Of a stretch of 64,000 bases of DNA, positions 12,001 to 24,000 are shown in pieces (position 1 is the stretch's first letter; each line of letters opens with the position of its first letter). A program made the position numbers and the translations under genes. Source of the DNA: JAZDOK01 sp043798715 (GTDB lineage Bacteria > Vulcanimicrobiota > JAZDOK01); contig JAZDOK010000030.1 of NCBI GenBank assembly GCA_043798715.1, positions 1 to 64,000 on the forward strand, written 5' to 3'. Under the pieces are notes generated by a model. The model did no database searches. It was not told where the DNA came from and was given only the letters and a program-made list of their open reading frames with translations.

Positions 12001-15000
12001 GATTGTATAAGAGCATAGATCCGCGGCGAATGTGGCCGGAAGGCCGTTGTAATAAGCCGGTATAGTGATCGAGCCATCGGCGTTGAGCCAGGAAGCAAGG
12101 TATTTACCCTGGGAATTATAGGTGCGGATGGAGTTCCCTTCGATTTTTGAAGTGAAACCATTGGGGAAGCTCCACTCCTGGTAACGGTAAACGCGGTTGA
12201 TATCTCTTTTTTCAATCCCGAGCGATGAAGCGGTGGTCAGAGTAAAGTCGTTCTCATTGATGGTTGAGACGGTGGCGTTGTGGTTTATTATCCGCAGGGT
12301 ATTATCATCAATCCGGGAGGCGCTGAGGATATTTCCATCCTTGTCCACAGCCTGAACGAGGTTTTTTTGAGCATCCAGGTCAATACGGGTCATCTGAGGG
12401 GTGATGAGGGAATAATGGCCGTCGGGGAGGATGGTCTTTTTGATTCCGTTTCTTAATAAAATGTTCTGAGTATGGTCCGTTTCAATGGTAATCCGGGCGA
12501 ATTCATTTATTTCGTATCCCCAATAACCCGGCACTCTGCCACGTATCTCGATTTTTCCATCATTTGACCTGCTGCACTCCAGGTTCTGGCCATTTTGCAG
12601 AGAGGCGTGGAAATATTCACTCTCTTCAAGCTTTAGGATGACTCCCCGGTCGAGTAACACGGTCTCCCGGAGTCTGTTGCTGTCAACTTTAAGGCTGACG
12701 GAAAGAGCTGGATACTCATCTATGGTGATGGTCCCGTCGGACTGAAGGTGGCTCGCAATAGAGCCGCCATTGGCATCAAAAGTCTGGACAGAGAGTCTGT
12801 CAGGGCTCAAGAGGGTCTGTAGATTTAAAAGAGAGTGAATCTCCATCCCGTTGTCCGTTCTTAATTTGAGAAAAGTGCCTGCGCCGGTAACATACTCTAT
12901 GCTGTAATCCGCGTTGAGATAAGTGTGATGATTGTTGTTATAATACTCATATATATGAATTTTGTTCCCGACGACCTCGCTCTGAAGTGTATGGCGTACA
13001 TTGTTCGTAATTTTTTGGGTCCCGGCCTCGGCATTGTTCCAAGACCCGTTATATGGTGCAATCGTGCCATCAGCCTCGACGTAGCTCTTGGTGCCGTCGG
13101 GCTGGGTCCAGATCTCGCGGCCGTCTTTCCGGTATTCCACCTTGAGGTTGGATTGGGTGAGCACCTCGCGGGAGAGATCCATTTTGAGAGTGTGGATGAA
13201 AGAGCCGGAGGTGATGGAGATGGAACCGTCCTGGTTGATGGAAGCGGAGAGGAGATTGTCGTTCGAATCATGGGCGGCCTCCTGGGGCAGGGTCCCGTCG
13301 GCATTGAGGAGGCAGGTGATGGTGAGAGCCTCCGCCGCCTCGGTATCGCTGAAGGCGAATTCGGAGCTTCCATCCTGGTGGATGGTGCGAGAAAGACCAT
13401 TGGAGGAACTTCTGATGATGGATAGATCGGTATTGAGCGTGGTGAAGGTGCCGTCCTGTTCCGTGATTTTGATCCCGCCGTTGGCCAGGATGATTGTGGC
13501 AAGAAGATTGTTTTGTGAATCTCTTGTCTCCTGAATTGTTCCGTCGGCATTAAGAAGGGTGACGACGCCGTCGGCCTGGGTGTATGTCCTGATGTTGTTG
13601 GCCATGATGACCAGCGAAAGTCCGTTTTCGGCGGAGGTGGCGAACTGAAATTCGCTCCGGTTGAGAATGGTGGTGGTGGTGTCGGAATAGCCAAGGCTGA
13701 TCCTCCCGTCTGAGAGTATGTCGGCGGAGACAGCCTGGCCGGCTTTTTCCGCCGTGGCGGAGGTGCCGTCGGAGGAGATTTCTACGGTTGTGCCGTCGGG
13801 CAGAGCCCATCTCTCTGAATTGTCGGGCCTTACCAACCTCTCAAGGCTGGAGGCGACCGTCGCGGTTATCCCTTCGGAGGAATAGGCATAATCGAAGATG
13901 CCGCTTCCGTCGGCCTCCTCCCAGCGGATGAGGCGATTTTCCGAGTCATAGACTTTCTTTTCGCCGCTGGAATAGGTTACCTTACGCAGATTCCCGGCCA
14001 GGTACTGGGTGCTCTCCCAGCTTTCGTCGGGGTAGGTTATCTTCGTGATGCGGCCCTGGGAATCGTATTCCTCGATTCTTCCGGTGGAGAAGGTGATGGA
14101 GTAGGCGCCGTCCTGACCGTAGGCATAGATCTTGATTGTGCCGTCGGAGAAAACCTGTTTTGTGAGCCGCTCCTGGGTATCGAAGTACTCGACGGCAATG
14201 TCTCCCGAGGCATAGAGTTTTCTGGCGATTGTTCCGTCGTCTCTTCTGGTGATAATAATGGAATCAGCCGAGAGGGTGCTTTCTTTTCCGCTCAGGAAGA
14301 AGGCGGTGGCGCTGCCGTCCGAGAGCCAGCGGAAGGCAAGCCTATCGTCCGGGTCGTAAACTTCGTGGGAGCCGGCCAGATATTTTTCCTCAAGGCTTTC
14401 GTTGGGGCGGTAAAACTCTATTGTGCCGTCCATATTTTCAAGGAGGTAGCTTCCATCGGAGAAGGTGGTCTTATGGACGTCACCGGAGAGATATGAGAAG
14501 ATGGTGACATCGGAGCCCTGAGGCCCACCCTCCGGATAGGACAGGCTCCGAGAGGCGAGGAGCCCCGCCGTATCGTAGGTCTCGGAGGCGACTCCGGCGT
14601 AGGTCTGAGTGACACTTCCGTCCTGGTTGTAGGTGAGAGCGAGATCCTCTGAGGAAGACTCGGTGAAACTGAGAAATCTTTCGCCGGCGTCGAAATTAAG
14701 CTCTTCGTTTTCTCCTACCTGCGCTGCGCTCAGGGTGTGGTCCGATCGGAAGTCATAGACCTCCCCGGAAGGCGCCGTCAGGCTGTAAGTCCCATCCTGG
14801 TTGTAAGAGAAGGTGTACGTCTCTTCGTCTTTCGTCTCCGAGACCAGCTTAAGGTCGGTGTTCAGCACTTCCGTGAACCCGTCGGGATAGGTGATGGAGA
14901 ACCGGCCGTCCTGGGTCACGGCAAAATGCAGTACTTCTCCGTTGGGCAGGTAAGCCCCGGTCAGGTTCATCTGGGCATCATAAATCCTGTAGCTCCCATC

Positions 15001-18000
15001 AGGGAAATCAACCCTGGTCGTCCCGTCCTGGTTGTAGGTGTAGCTGGTGACCAGGTCGTTGTTATTTTCGTCTTTTACGCTCCAGGAGGTGAGACGCCCC
15101 AGGGTATCATAGAACTCCTCGGCCCCGTTGGAATAGACAGCCGTCCTGGTCCCATCCGAGTTGAAGGTGACAGTGGCGGAGTTGCCGCCGCCGTAGGTGT
15201 AGGCCACCTGGGTGAGGACGCCGCCGGCGTCGTAGTATTCAACCACCTCGGGGTGATTTTCGGTGGCCTCATAGGTTCTGGTGTAGGCGACTCCCTCGTG
15301 CGGGTCGGGGGAATCCACATACGTGCCGTCCGGGGAGGTGATGCCGATCAGGTTGCCCGAGGCATCCCGGGTCTCGGTCCTCCCCCAGGGCTCGGTTATG
15401 GTTACCGTGCCGTCCTGGTTGTAAGTGTAGTTGGTATAGTGATAATTAGGATGCGACCTCCAGCCGATTTTTCCATAGCCGTTGTCCCCCTCGCCGCGAC
15501 CGCCGTCCAAAAAGAGCCTTGCCCACACGTGGTTGACGGCGCCGGCGCTAAAATATTCCAGGACGTTTCCCGGAAAGAAGACTCGCCAGCCGTACGAAGT
15601 GTCGTACTTAAAGACGTTGTTGCCGATATGGGATTCCTGTAACACTCCCCCGGCGCTGTAGTAATCCACCCGCTGAAGAGAGGACTCGCCCGGTGGGTAG
15701 GTTATGCTATAGGTTCCGTCGGGATTATATGAGATGACCCCGCCTCCGGCGGGGTTCGCCAGAGTCCTGGTGGTGAGGCTGCCGTCGGCACTGATTTCAT
15801 CTGTCAGACCCGCAAATTCCAACGTCCTGGTTCCGCCGGAGTTGAATGCCTGCTCGAAGAGGATGTTGTCGTCGGCATCCTTTATCTGGGTGAGTCTTCC
15901 CGCGGTGTCGTAGAGATATTGGCAGCCGTCGGCGGATATATATTTCTCTATCGTGCCGTCGGAGCGGAGAGTTATACTTCCTCCATCGGGCAGGGTGAGA
16001 GTGCGCGTTTCGGAATTGAATTGGTACTCCACCGATGCCGTACCGGGCAGGGTCTGGGAAGTAAGGCGCCCTTCGGCGTCGAAGTGGAACTCCGTGCCGT
16101 TCGGAGTCGCGACGGTCCTGGTTCCGTTTGCGCTGTAGGAAATCGTCGTCCCGTTCGGATAGGTTGCCATAATGAGTCTTCCGAAGTCATCGAAAGTCTC
16201 GGAGGTGCCGCCCGGGTAATTCCTCTCCACGATGATGCCGTATGAATTGTAGGTCTCGGTGGAGAAATCAGTGTAGGTCAAAACGGTGCTTCCGTCAGCG
16301 AGATGGTCGGAGTGAATTCCGCCGGCGTCGAAGCTCCCGAGGAGCTGACCCAGATTGTCGTAGATCTCGAAGCTCCCGTCGGGATGCGTAAGCGTCGCCA
16401 GGGTGCCGTCGGAGCGATAACATGAGACGTCCCCATTCGCATGATAAATCACTTTTCTCCCGTCGGGGAAAAGGCGTTCAGTGAGAACTTCCTGCTCGTT
16501 GAAAAATTCGATGGAGCCGTCGGCATAGAGCCTTTCTTTCAAGCTTCCATTGCTGCGCCTCGTTTCCGCCTCCCCGGAGGGCGAGATCATGGTTAAGCCT
16601 CCATCCAGAAGCTGAGTTTGGAAGCTGCCATCCGGGTATACGGTTCCAGAGATTCGCCCGGTGGGATTATACAGAGTGAAGGAGCCTCCGACGTAGTTTG
16701 CTTCCAGGGATCCGTCCGCCCGCATGGCCTGGATGGTTCCGTCCATATTTCCCAGGATGTATCTTCCATCGGAGAAGGAAGTCTCACGGACGTCATCGGG
16801 CAGGTATGAGAACGTCGTGACGTCCATCCCCTGCGGCCCGCCCGAAGGGTATGACAGGCTTCTTGAGGCGAGGCGGCCTGCTGTATCGTAGGTCTCGGAG
16901 GCGACTCCGGCGTAAGTCTGAGTGACACTCCCGTCCTGGTTGTGGGTTACGGAAAGATCCTCGGAGCCCAGGAATATCTCGGAGGTATTGAATGAAAGCT
17001 CCCGATTCTCTCCTACCTGCACCAGGCCCAGGGTATGATCCCCTCTTATGCCATAGGTGGTTCCGTCGGGCCCCGTCAGGCTGGACGTTCCGTCCTGGTT
17101 GTAAGAGAAGGTGTAAGTCTCATTACTTTTTGTCTCCGAGATAAGCTTAAGGTCGGTGTTCAGGACTTCGGTGAATCCGTCGGGATAGGTGATGGAGAAT
17201 TGGCCGTCCTGGGTCACGGCAAAATGCAGTACTTCTCCGTTGGGCAGGTAGGCCCCGGTCAGGTTCATCTGGGCATCATAAGTTCGGTAGCTCCCATCAG
17301 GGAAATCAACCCTGGTCGTCCCGTCCTGATTGTAGGTGTAGCTGGTGACCAGGTCGTTCTCTTCTTCGTCCTGCACGCTCCACGAGGTAAGCCTGCCAAG
17401 AGCGTCATAATTTTCCGCAGCTCCGTTGGAAAACACAACTGTCTTCGTTCCGTCGCTGTTGAAGGTAACGGTGGCGGAGGTACCGCTGACAGCGGTGTAG
17501 GTCACCTGGGTGAGGACGCCGCCGGCGTCATAGTATTCAACCACCGCCGGGTGATTTTCGGTGGCCTCGTATGTCCTGGTGTAGGCGACTCCCTCGTGCG
17601 GGTCGGGAGAGTCCACGTACGTGCCGTCCGGGGAGGTGAAGCCGAGCAGGTTGCCCGAGGAGTCCCGGGTCTCGGTCCTCCCCCAGGGCTCGGTGGTAGT
17701 TACAGTGCCGTCCTGGTTGTAGGTGTAGTTGGTATAGAGATAATTAGAATGCGCTCTCCAGCCGATTTTTCCATAGCCGTTGTCCCCCTCGCCGCGACCG
17801 CCGTCCAAAAAGAGCCTTGCCCATACGTGGTTGCCGGCGTCAGCGCCAATGCATTCTATGACGTTTCCCGGAAAGAAGAGCCGCCAGCCGTACGAAGCGT
17901 TGTATTCGTACTTAAAGACGTTGTTGCCTACATGGGATTCCGTCAACACTCCCTCGGCGCTGTAGTAATCCACCCGCTGGAGAGAGGACTCGCCCTGTGG

Positions 18001-21000
18001 ATAGGTTATGCTATAGGTTCCGTCGGGATTATATGAGATGTCGGCGCCGTTCGCCAGAGTCCTGGTGGTGAGACTGCCGTCGGCAGCCATTTCATCGCTA
18101 AAAGCCGCAAATTCCAACGTCCTTGTCCCGCCGGAGTTGAATACCTGGTCAAAGAGGACGTTGTCGCCGGCATCCTTTATCTGGGTGAGTCTTCCCGCGG
18201 TGTCATAAATATATTGGCAGCCGTCGGCGGCTGTGTATCCTTCGAGAGTGCCGTCGGAGCGGATGGTTATGCTGCCTCCATCGGGCAGAGTGAGAGTGCG
18301 CGTCTCGGAATCGAATTGGTACTCCATCGGCGTCGTACCGGGCAACATCTGGGAAGTAAGGCACCCTTCCGCATCAAAGCGGAACTGGGTCCCGTTCGGA
18401 GTCGTGATAGTCCTGGTTCCATCCAAGCTGTAGGAAATCGTCGTTCCGTCAGGATAGGTCGTCCCAATGAGCCTTCCTGAGTCATCGAAAGTCTCGGAGA
18501 CTCCGCCGGGGTAATTCCTCTCCGCGATGATGCCGTTTGAATGGTAGGTCTCGGTGGAGAAATCAGTGTAGGTCAAGACGGTGCTCCCGTCGGGAAGATG
18601 GTCGGTGTGGATTCCGTCGGCGTCAAAACTCTGAATGAAATTCCCGGCGGCATCGTAGAGATCGAAGCTCTCGTCGGGATGGAGCACCTTCTCGAGGGTG
18701 CCTTCGGAGCGGTAGTAAGAGATGTCCCCGTTCTCATGGTAGATTTCTTTTTTCCCGTCGGCCAGGCGGCGCTCGACGAGAACTTCCTGCTCGTTGAAAA
18801 ATTCTACCCGGCCGTCGGCATAGATTTTTTCTCTCAGACTTCCATCGCTGCGCCTTATCTCCACGCCACCTGAGGATGAAATCGGAGCGGAGCCGCCGTC
18901 CAGAAAGTGAGTGAGGACGCTGCCATCCGGGTACCTGGTCTCCGAGATCCGCCCGACCGGGTCGTAGAGATTGAAAGAAGCGCCGAAGTAAACTGTTTCC
19001 AAACTGCCGTCCGAACGGTTGGACTGGATGGTTCCATCCTGGCTTTCGAGGAGCGCTCTTCCGTCGGAGAAGGTGGTCGTTCTGACGCCATCCTGGGAAT
19101 AGGCGAAGGTGGTGACATCGGAGCCCTGCGGCCCTCCCTCAGGGAACGGCAGACTTCTTGAGGCGAGGCGCCCCGACGTATCGTAGGTCTCGGAGGTTCC
19201 CCCGGCGTAAGTCTGAGTGATGCCCCCGTCCTGGTTGTAGGTGACGGAAAGATCCTCGGAGCCGGACTCGGTAAAACTGAGGAATCTTTCGCCGGCGTCG
19301 AAATTAAGCACTTCGTTCTCCCCTGCCTGCACCAGGCTCAGGGTGCGGTCCGATCGGAAGTCATAGACCTCCCCGGAAGGCCCCGTCAGGCTGGATGTCC
19401 CGTCCTGGTTGTAGGAGAAGGTGTAAGTCTCATTACTTTTTGTCTCCGAGACGAGCTTAAGGTCGGTGTTCAGGACTTCGGTGAATCCATCGGGACAGGT
19501 CATCGAGAACTGACCGTCCTGGGTCACGGCAAAATGCAGCACCTCGCCGTTGGGCAGGTAGGCCCCGGTCAGATTCATCTGGGCATCATAGATCCGGTAG
19601 CTCCCATCAGGGAAACCAATCCTGGTCGTCCCGTCCTGGTTGTAGGTGTAGGAGGTGATCAGGTCATTGTTGTGTTCGTCTTTTACGCTCCAGGAGGTTA
19701 GACGCCCCAGGACGTCATAATTCTCCGCGGACCCGTCGGAATAGGCAACCGCTTTCGTCCCGTCCGAGTTGAAGCTGACGGTGGCGGTGACGTCGCTGGA
19801 GGTATAGGTAACCTGGGTGAGGACGTTGTCGGCGTTATAGTATTCAACCACCGCCGGGTGATTTTCGGTGGCCTCGTAGGTTCTGGTGTAGGCGACTCCC
19901 TCGTGCGGGTCGGGGGAGTCCACGTACGTGCCGTCAGGGGAGGTGAAGCCGAGCAGGCTGCCCGAGGCGTCCCGGGTCTCGGTCCTCCCCCAGGGCTCGG
20001 TTATGGTTACCGTGCCGTCCTGGTTGTAGGTGTAGTTGGTATAGAGATAATTAGAATGCGCCCTCCAGCCGATTTTTCCATAGCCGTTGTCGCCCTCGCC
20101 GCGACCGCCGTCCAAAAAGTTCCTTGCCCATACGTGGTTGCCGGCGCCGGCGCTAAAGTCTTCTATGACGTTTCCCGGAAAGAAGAGCCGCCAGCCGTAC
20201 GAAGCGTTGTATTCGTACTTAAAGACGTTGTTGCCGATATGGGATTCCTGGAGCACCCCCTCGGAGCTGTAATAATCCACCCGCTGGAGAGAGGATTCGC
20301 CCTGGGGGTAGGTTATGCTATAGGTTCCGTCGGTGTTGTATGAGATGACGGCGCCGTTCGCCAGAGTCCTGGTGGAGAGGCTGCCGGCGATGGCCATTTC
20401 ATCGCTCAGGTCCGCAAATTCCAACGTCCTGGTTCCGCCGGAGTTAAATACCTGTTCGAAGAGGACGTTGTCGTCGGCATCTTTTATCTGGGTGAGTCTT
20501 CCCGATGCGTCGTAGATATACTGGCAGCCGTCGGAAGCGATATATTTCTCTATGGTGCCGTCGGAGCGGAGGGTTATACTGCCTCCATTGGGCAGGGTGA
20601 GGGTGCGCGTCTCGGGATTGAATTGATATTCCACCGGGGTCGTTCCGGGCAAGGTCTGGGATGTAAGGCGCCCTACGGCATCGAAGCGGAACTGGGTACC
20701 GTTCGGAGTCGTGATGGTCCGGCTTCCATCCAAGCTGTAGGAAATCGTCGTCCCGTCAGGATAGGTCGTCACATTCAGACGGCCCAAGGCGTCAAACGTC
20801 TCTTGCACTCCGCCTTCGAAGACCCTTTCAGCTAACGTCCCGTCCGTACGGTACGTCTCCACCGTGTTGTCGGTATATGTCTGGGTCCTGGTCCCGTCCT
20901 GCTGGTATTCCATCGTTATGTTGCCCGAGGCTGATGGAATGACTTCCCGGGTTAGTCTTCCGCTCTCGTCGAAGTCCTGTATCTTTCCGCTGGACAGATA

Positions 21001-24000
21001 CAGGCGGCTCACCGTGCCGTCGGGACGCAGTTCCCGCTGGGTCCCGTCCGGCTCCACGACTTTGGTTATGGTCGTTCCGTCCCCGGCGTAAAATGTGCTC
21101 CGGATCCCCTGGAACGGCGGCCCCTCCAGGGTCATGGGGATATCCTTGCGGCTCAAGGTCCCGTGAGTTTCACCGTTGGCCCCGCCCTCGGCAGGAGCCC
21201 GGTAATATTCTTTTGTCCCGTCGGGCCGGGAGATACACTCGCTCCCGTCCTCAAAGTAAGTGTAAAGTGTGACCCCGACCCCTTCTTCCTCTTTCCCTAT
21301 AAGCCTTCCAGAAGGTGCGTATGGGTCCATGTTCTCATCCGACTGGTAAATTTCACGGAACCCCCAGCCCTCTTTGATATAGGTCCCGTCGGTATTGAAG
21401 GTGTACTGAGTGTCGTCAGCCAGAGTGATCCGGGTGAGCGTCGTTCCGTCGTCGGCGAATACCTCGATAACTACGGAGGCATTGTTGGGATTGCCGCCCT
21501 GGGTGTAGTAACGGGCCATGAGGCTCCCCCGAGTCTCCCCCTCCCCGGGCGCACGGTATTGCTCCGCCTTCCCGTCCGGATAGAGAATGGCACTGGTTCC
21601 ATCCTCCTGCCTCTGTTCAACCCACAACATGTTCTCCGAAGCGTCTTCCCGGAAAGTCAACCCGGCCGAGGCGTATTCTTTATCTCCGTTTTCAAAATAT
21701 GTGACCTGGAAGCACTCACCGGTCACCTGGCGGAAGGCGCTGACCCGGCCCTGGGAATCAAACTCCTGATATGATCCGTCGGAGTATTCTTTTTTCCAGA
21801 GGTAGCCGCCTTCGGAGAGCTTTTTGTAGTATTCTTTAGTCCCGCTGATGGAGGGGTCGTCCACCACGTAACTTCCGTCGGTGTTATAGATAAGAGTGAC
21901 GACCTGGCCGCCCGGATACTCCCGGCGCATGACCCGGCCCTGGGAGTCGAAAAAGCTCAGCAGCATCTGCGAATCGCTGGAACGGATGAGCGTTCCCTCG
22001 ATGTCATAGCGAGCGACGCCCTCGGAAGAAAAGACTTCCCAGCCGCCTTCGGAAAGGTAACTTATGGTTCTGGTCTCCTGGCCTGACGCGGTGTACTGGA
22101 AAACAGGGCCGCTCTCTATCATGAGGACGCTCTCCAGAGGCCCGCCCGGCGGGAAGGTAACCTGGGTGAGGCCATTCTCCGAGGTGTAGGTGCCGCCCTC
22201 TGGAAGGGATAGGACGGCCGTGCCGTCCGGCTGGACGGTATAGCCCAGGCCTGAAACCACTTCTCCAAAGAAGGAGCCGTCCTCCTGCTGAACGGCCTGA
22301 ACGCCCCCGGGCAGGATCACGCCCAACAGGTTGTTCTGACCGTCCCTGATATATGAAAGGCCCAGGTTGCCGGCGGCGATGTAGTTCCCGTCGGGGAGGC
22401 ATCTCATGAAGATGCCTCCCTGCTCCGTGTAGAAGTTGATGTGTTTATCGGGAAGGAACTTCAAGGAAAGATGACCATCCGCCGTGTAGGACTCCACGGT
22501 GAGGTCCGGATAATACAGCTCATAGGTTCCGTCGGAGCGGGTGAGGCGGATGGTTCTTCCTGCGGCCTCCTCCATAGTAGAAGGCGGAGGAGCGCTCCCC
22601 TCCCAGTTCACGGCAAGCGGCGTGCCTTCATTATCTTCTCCCGAAAGAGAGAGCGCGGCATTGTCCGCGCCGGGGGTAATTTCAATTACCCCGCCCACAA
22701 TGAGAATGCTGAGAGTCCCGCTTGATTCCAGAGTCCTTATGTAAGTGCTGGGCGCCCGGCGACTTGCGGAAAACAGCTCCGGATAGATCTCAATCTCATA
22801 GCCGTCGGGATGACTGATTACGAAAGTGCTGTCGGGAAGCTGCTGCGCCGAAACGGCATAGCCGCCCAGGGTCGCCGAGACCGCCCCGCCGGGGGAGACC
22901 GTCAGCACCAGGTCCCCAATGGCCCCGGAGGTGTCCCGGGACAGGCCCAGCAGAATACCGGGCACCGTCCAGATCTCGGTCGTGTCGGAGAGAACTTCCT
23001 TTATGACTCCGCTCGGGGCCGACGTCTCCGTGCTCCCGTCGGAGCGGTAGGCGGTGAGCATTCCCTCGGGAGAAAGGCGGGATAGGTGCACCCCGTCATG
23101 GTCGTATTCATCCACCTGCCCGTTGGGCTCTCTTACGGTATAGCTCCCATCCGCATGATAAAGAGTGGTCACACCCTGCGGGTCTTCTTTTAAAACGAGT
23201 TTCCCCCCGGCGTCGTACTCCTCCCGGGTGTTGTCGGGATAACGGATCCTCTTGCCGCCGCCCTCAAAGTAGGTATATTCAGTGTGGCTGCCGTCCGGCT
23301 CTACCTTCTCTATGATCCGGTCCTGAGAGTCATAGAGGGTCACCACCCCCGAGGTGGAGACCTCCACCCGGCTGGCGTCGTTTCTCTGCAATATTCCGCT
23401 CAAAGTCACCGGATCGAATGTGTAGGACTCTCCGTCAACTTCCCGGACCGTAAACTTCCCGTCCTCAAGAATACTGACCACCAGGTTTCGCCCCGCGGAG
23501 TCCTTCGCCTCGGGAGAGGATCCGGGAAGCCGGGTCAAGGTTATTCCGCCCGGGAGGTAGTAGGTGCTTGTTCCGTCCACCGCCCCTTTCCTGATGCAGC
23601 CGCTCGCCGAGGAGAGGTACTCCGTGCCGTCCAGAGTCAGGAAGGCCACCCGACCGTCCGGGTAGTAGGCCACCAGCTTTCCGTCGTACTCCTGAAGGGC
23701 CGAGAGGGTGACTCCTTCTACATCATGGGCCGCCACGGAGCCGGAGGCGCTGATGGAGACCTCTGTCCCGTCCGAAAGAGTGAATATTTTATTCCCGTCT
23801 GAGGATGAAAGGATCTGCACCCCGTTGGGGATGTACCGCTCCAGGTCTCCCGCCGTTGAAAGAAGGCTGAAGGAAGAGTCGGAATTGGTGATCCGGATTG
23901 TTGAATGCTCTTCGTCCTCCCAGGCCAGCGTGAGTGCATTTTCAGCCGAATCCGTGCCGGAGAGGGTATTATCAGCCGCAACCTCTATCGTGTTGCCTTC

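Noticed and set aside
12897..13694. 265-residue minus-strand frame and many other 60-330-residue frames on both strands across 1-24900
   Set aside because: They lie inside the giant gene in other frames, are rich in Pro/Ser/Arg or Gly/Val repeats caused by the GC-rich D-G codons, and have no ribosome sites or family motifs.
17035..18036. 333-residue plus-strand frame (also 14737-15642 and 19858-20343)
   Set aside because: They are the antisense of the three tandem copies of the giant gene's long repeat and are similar only for that reason.
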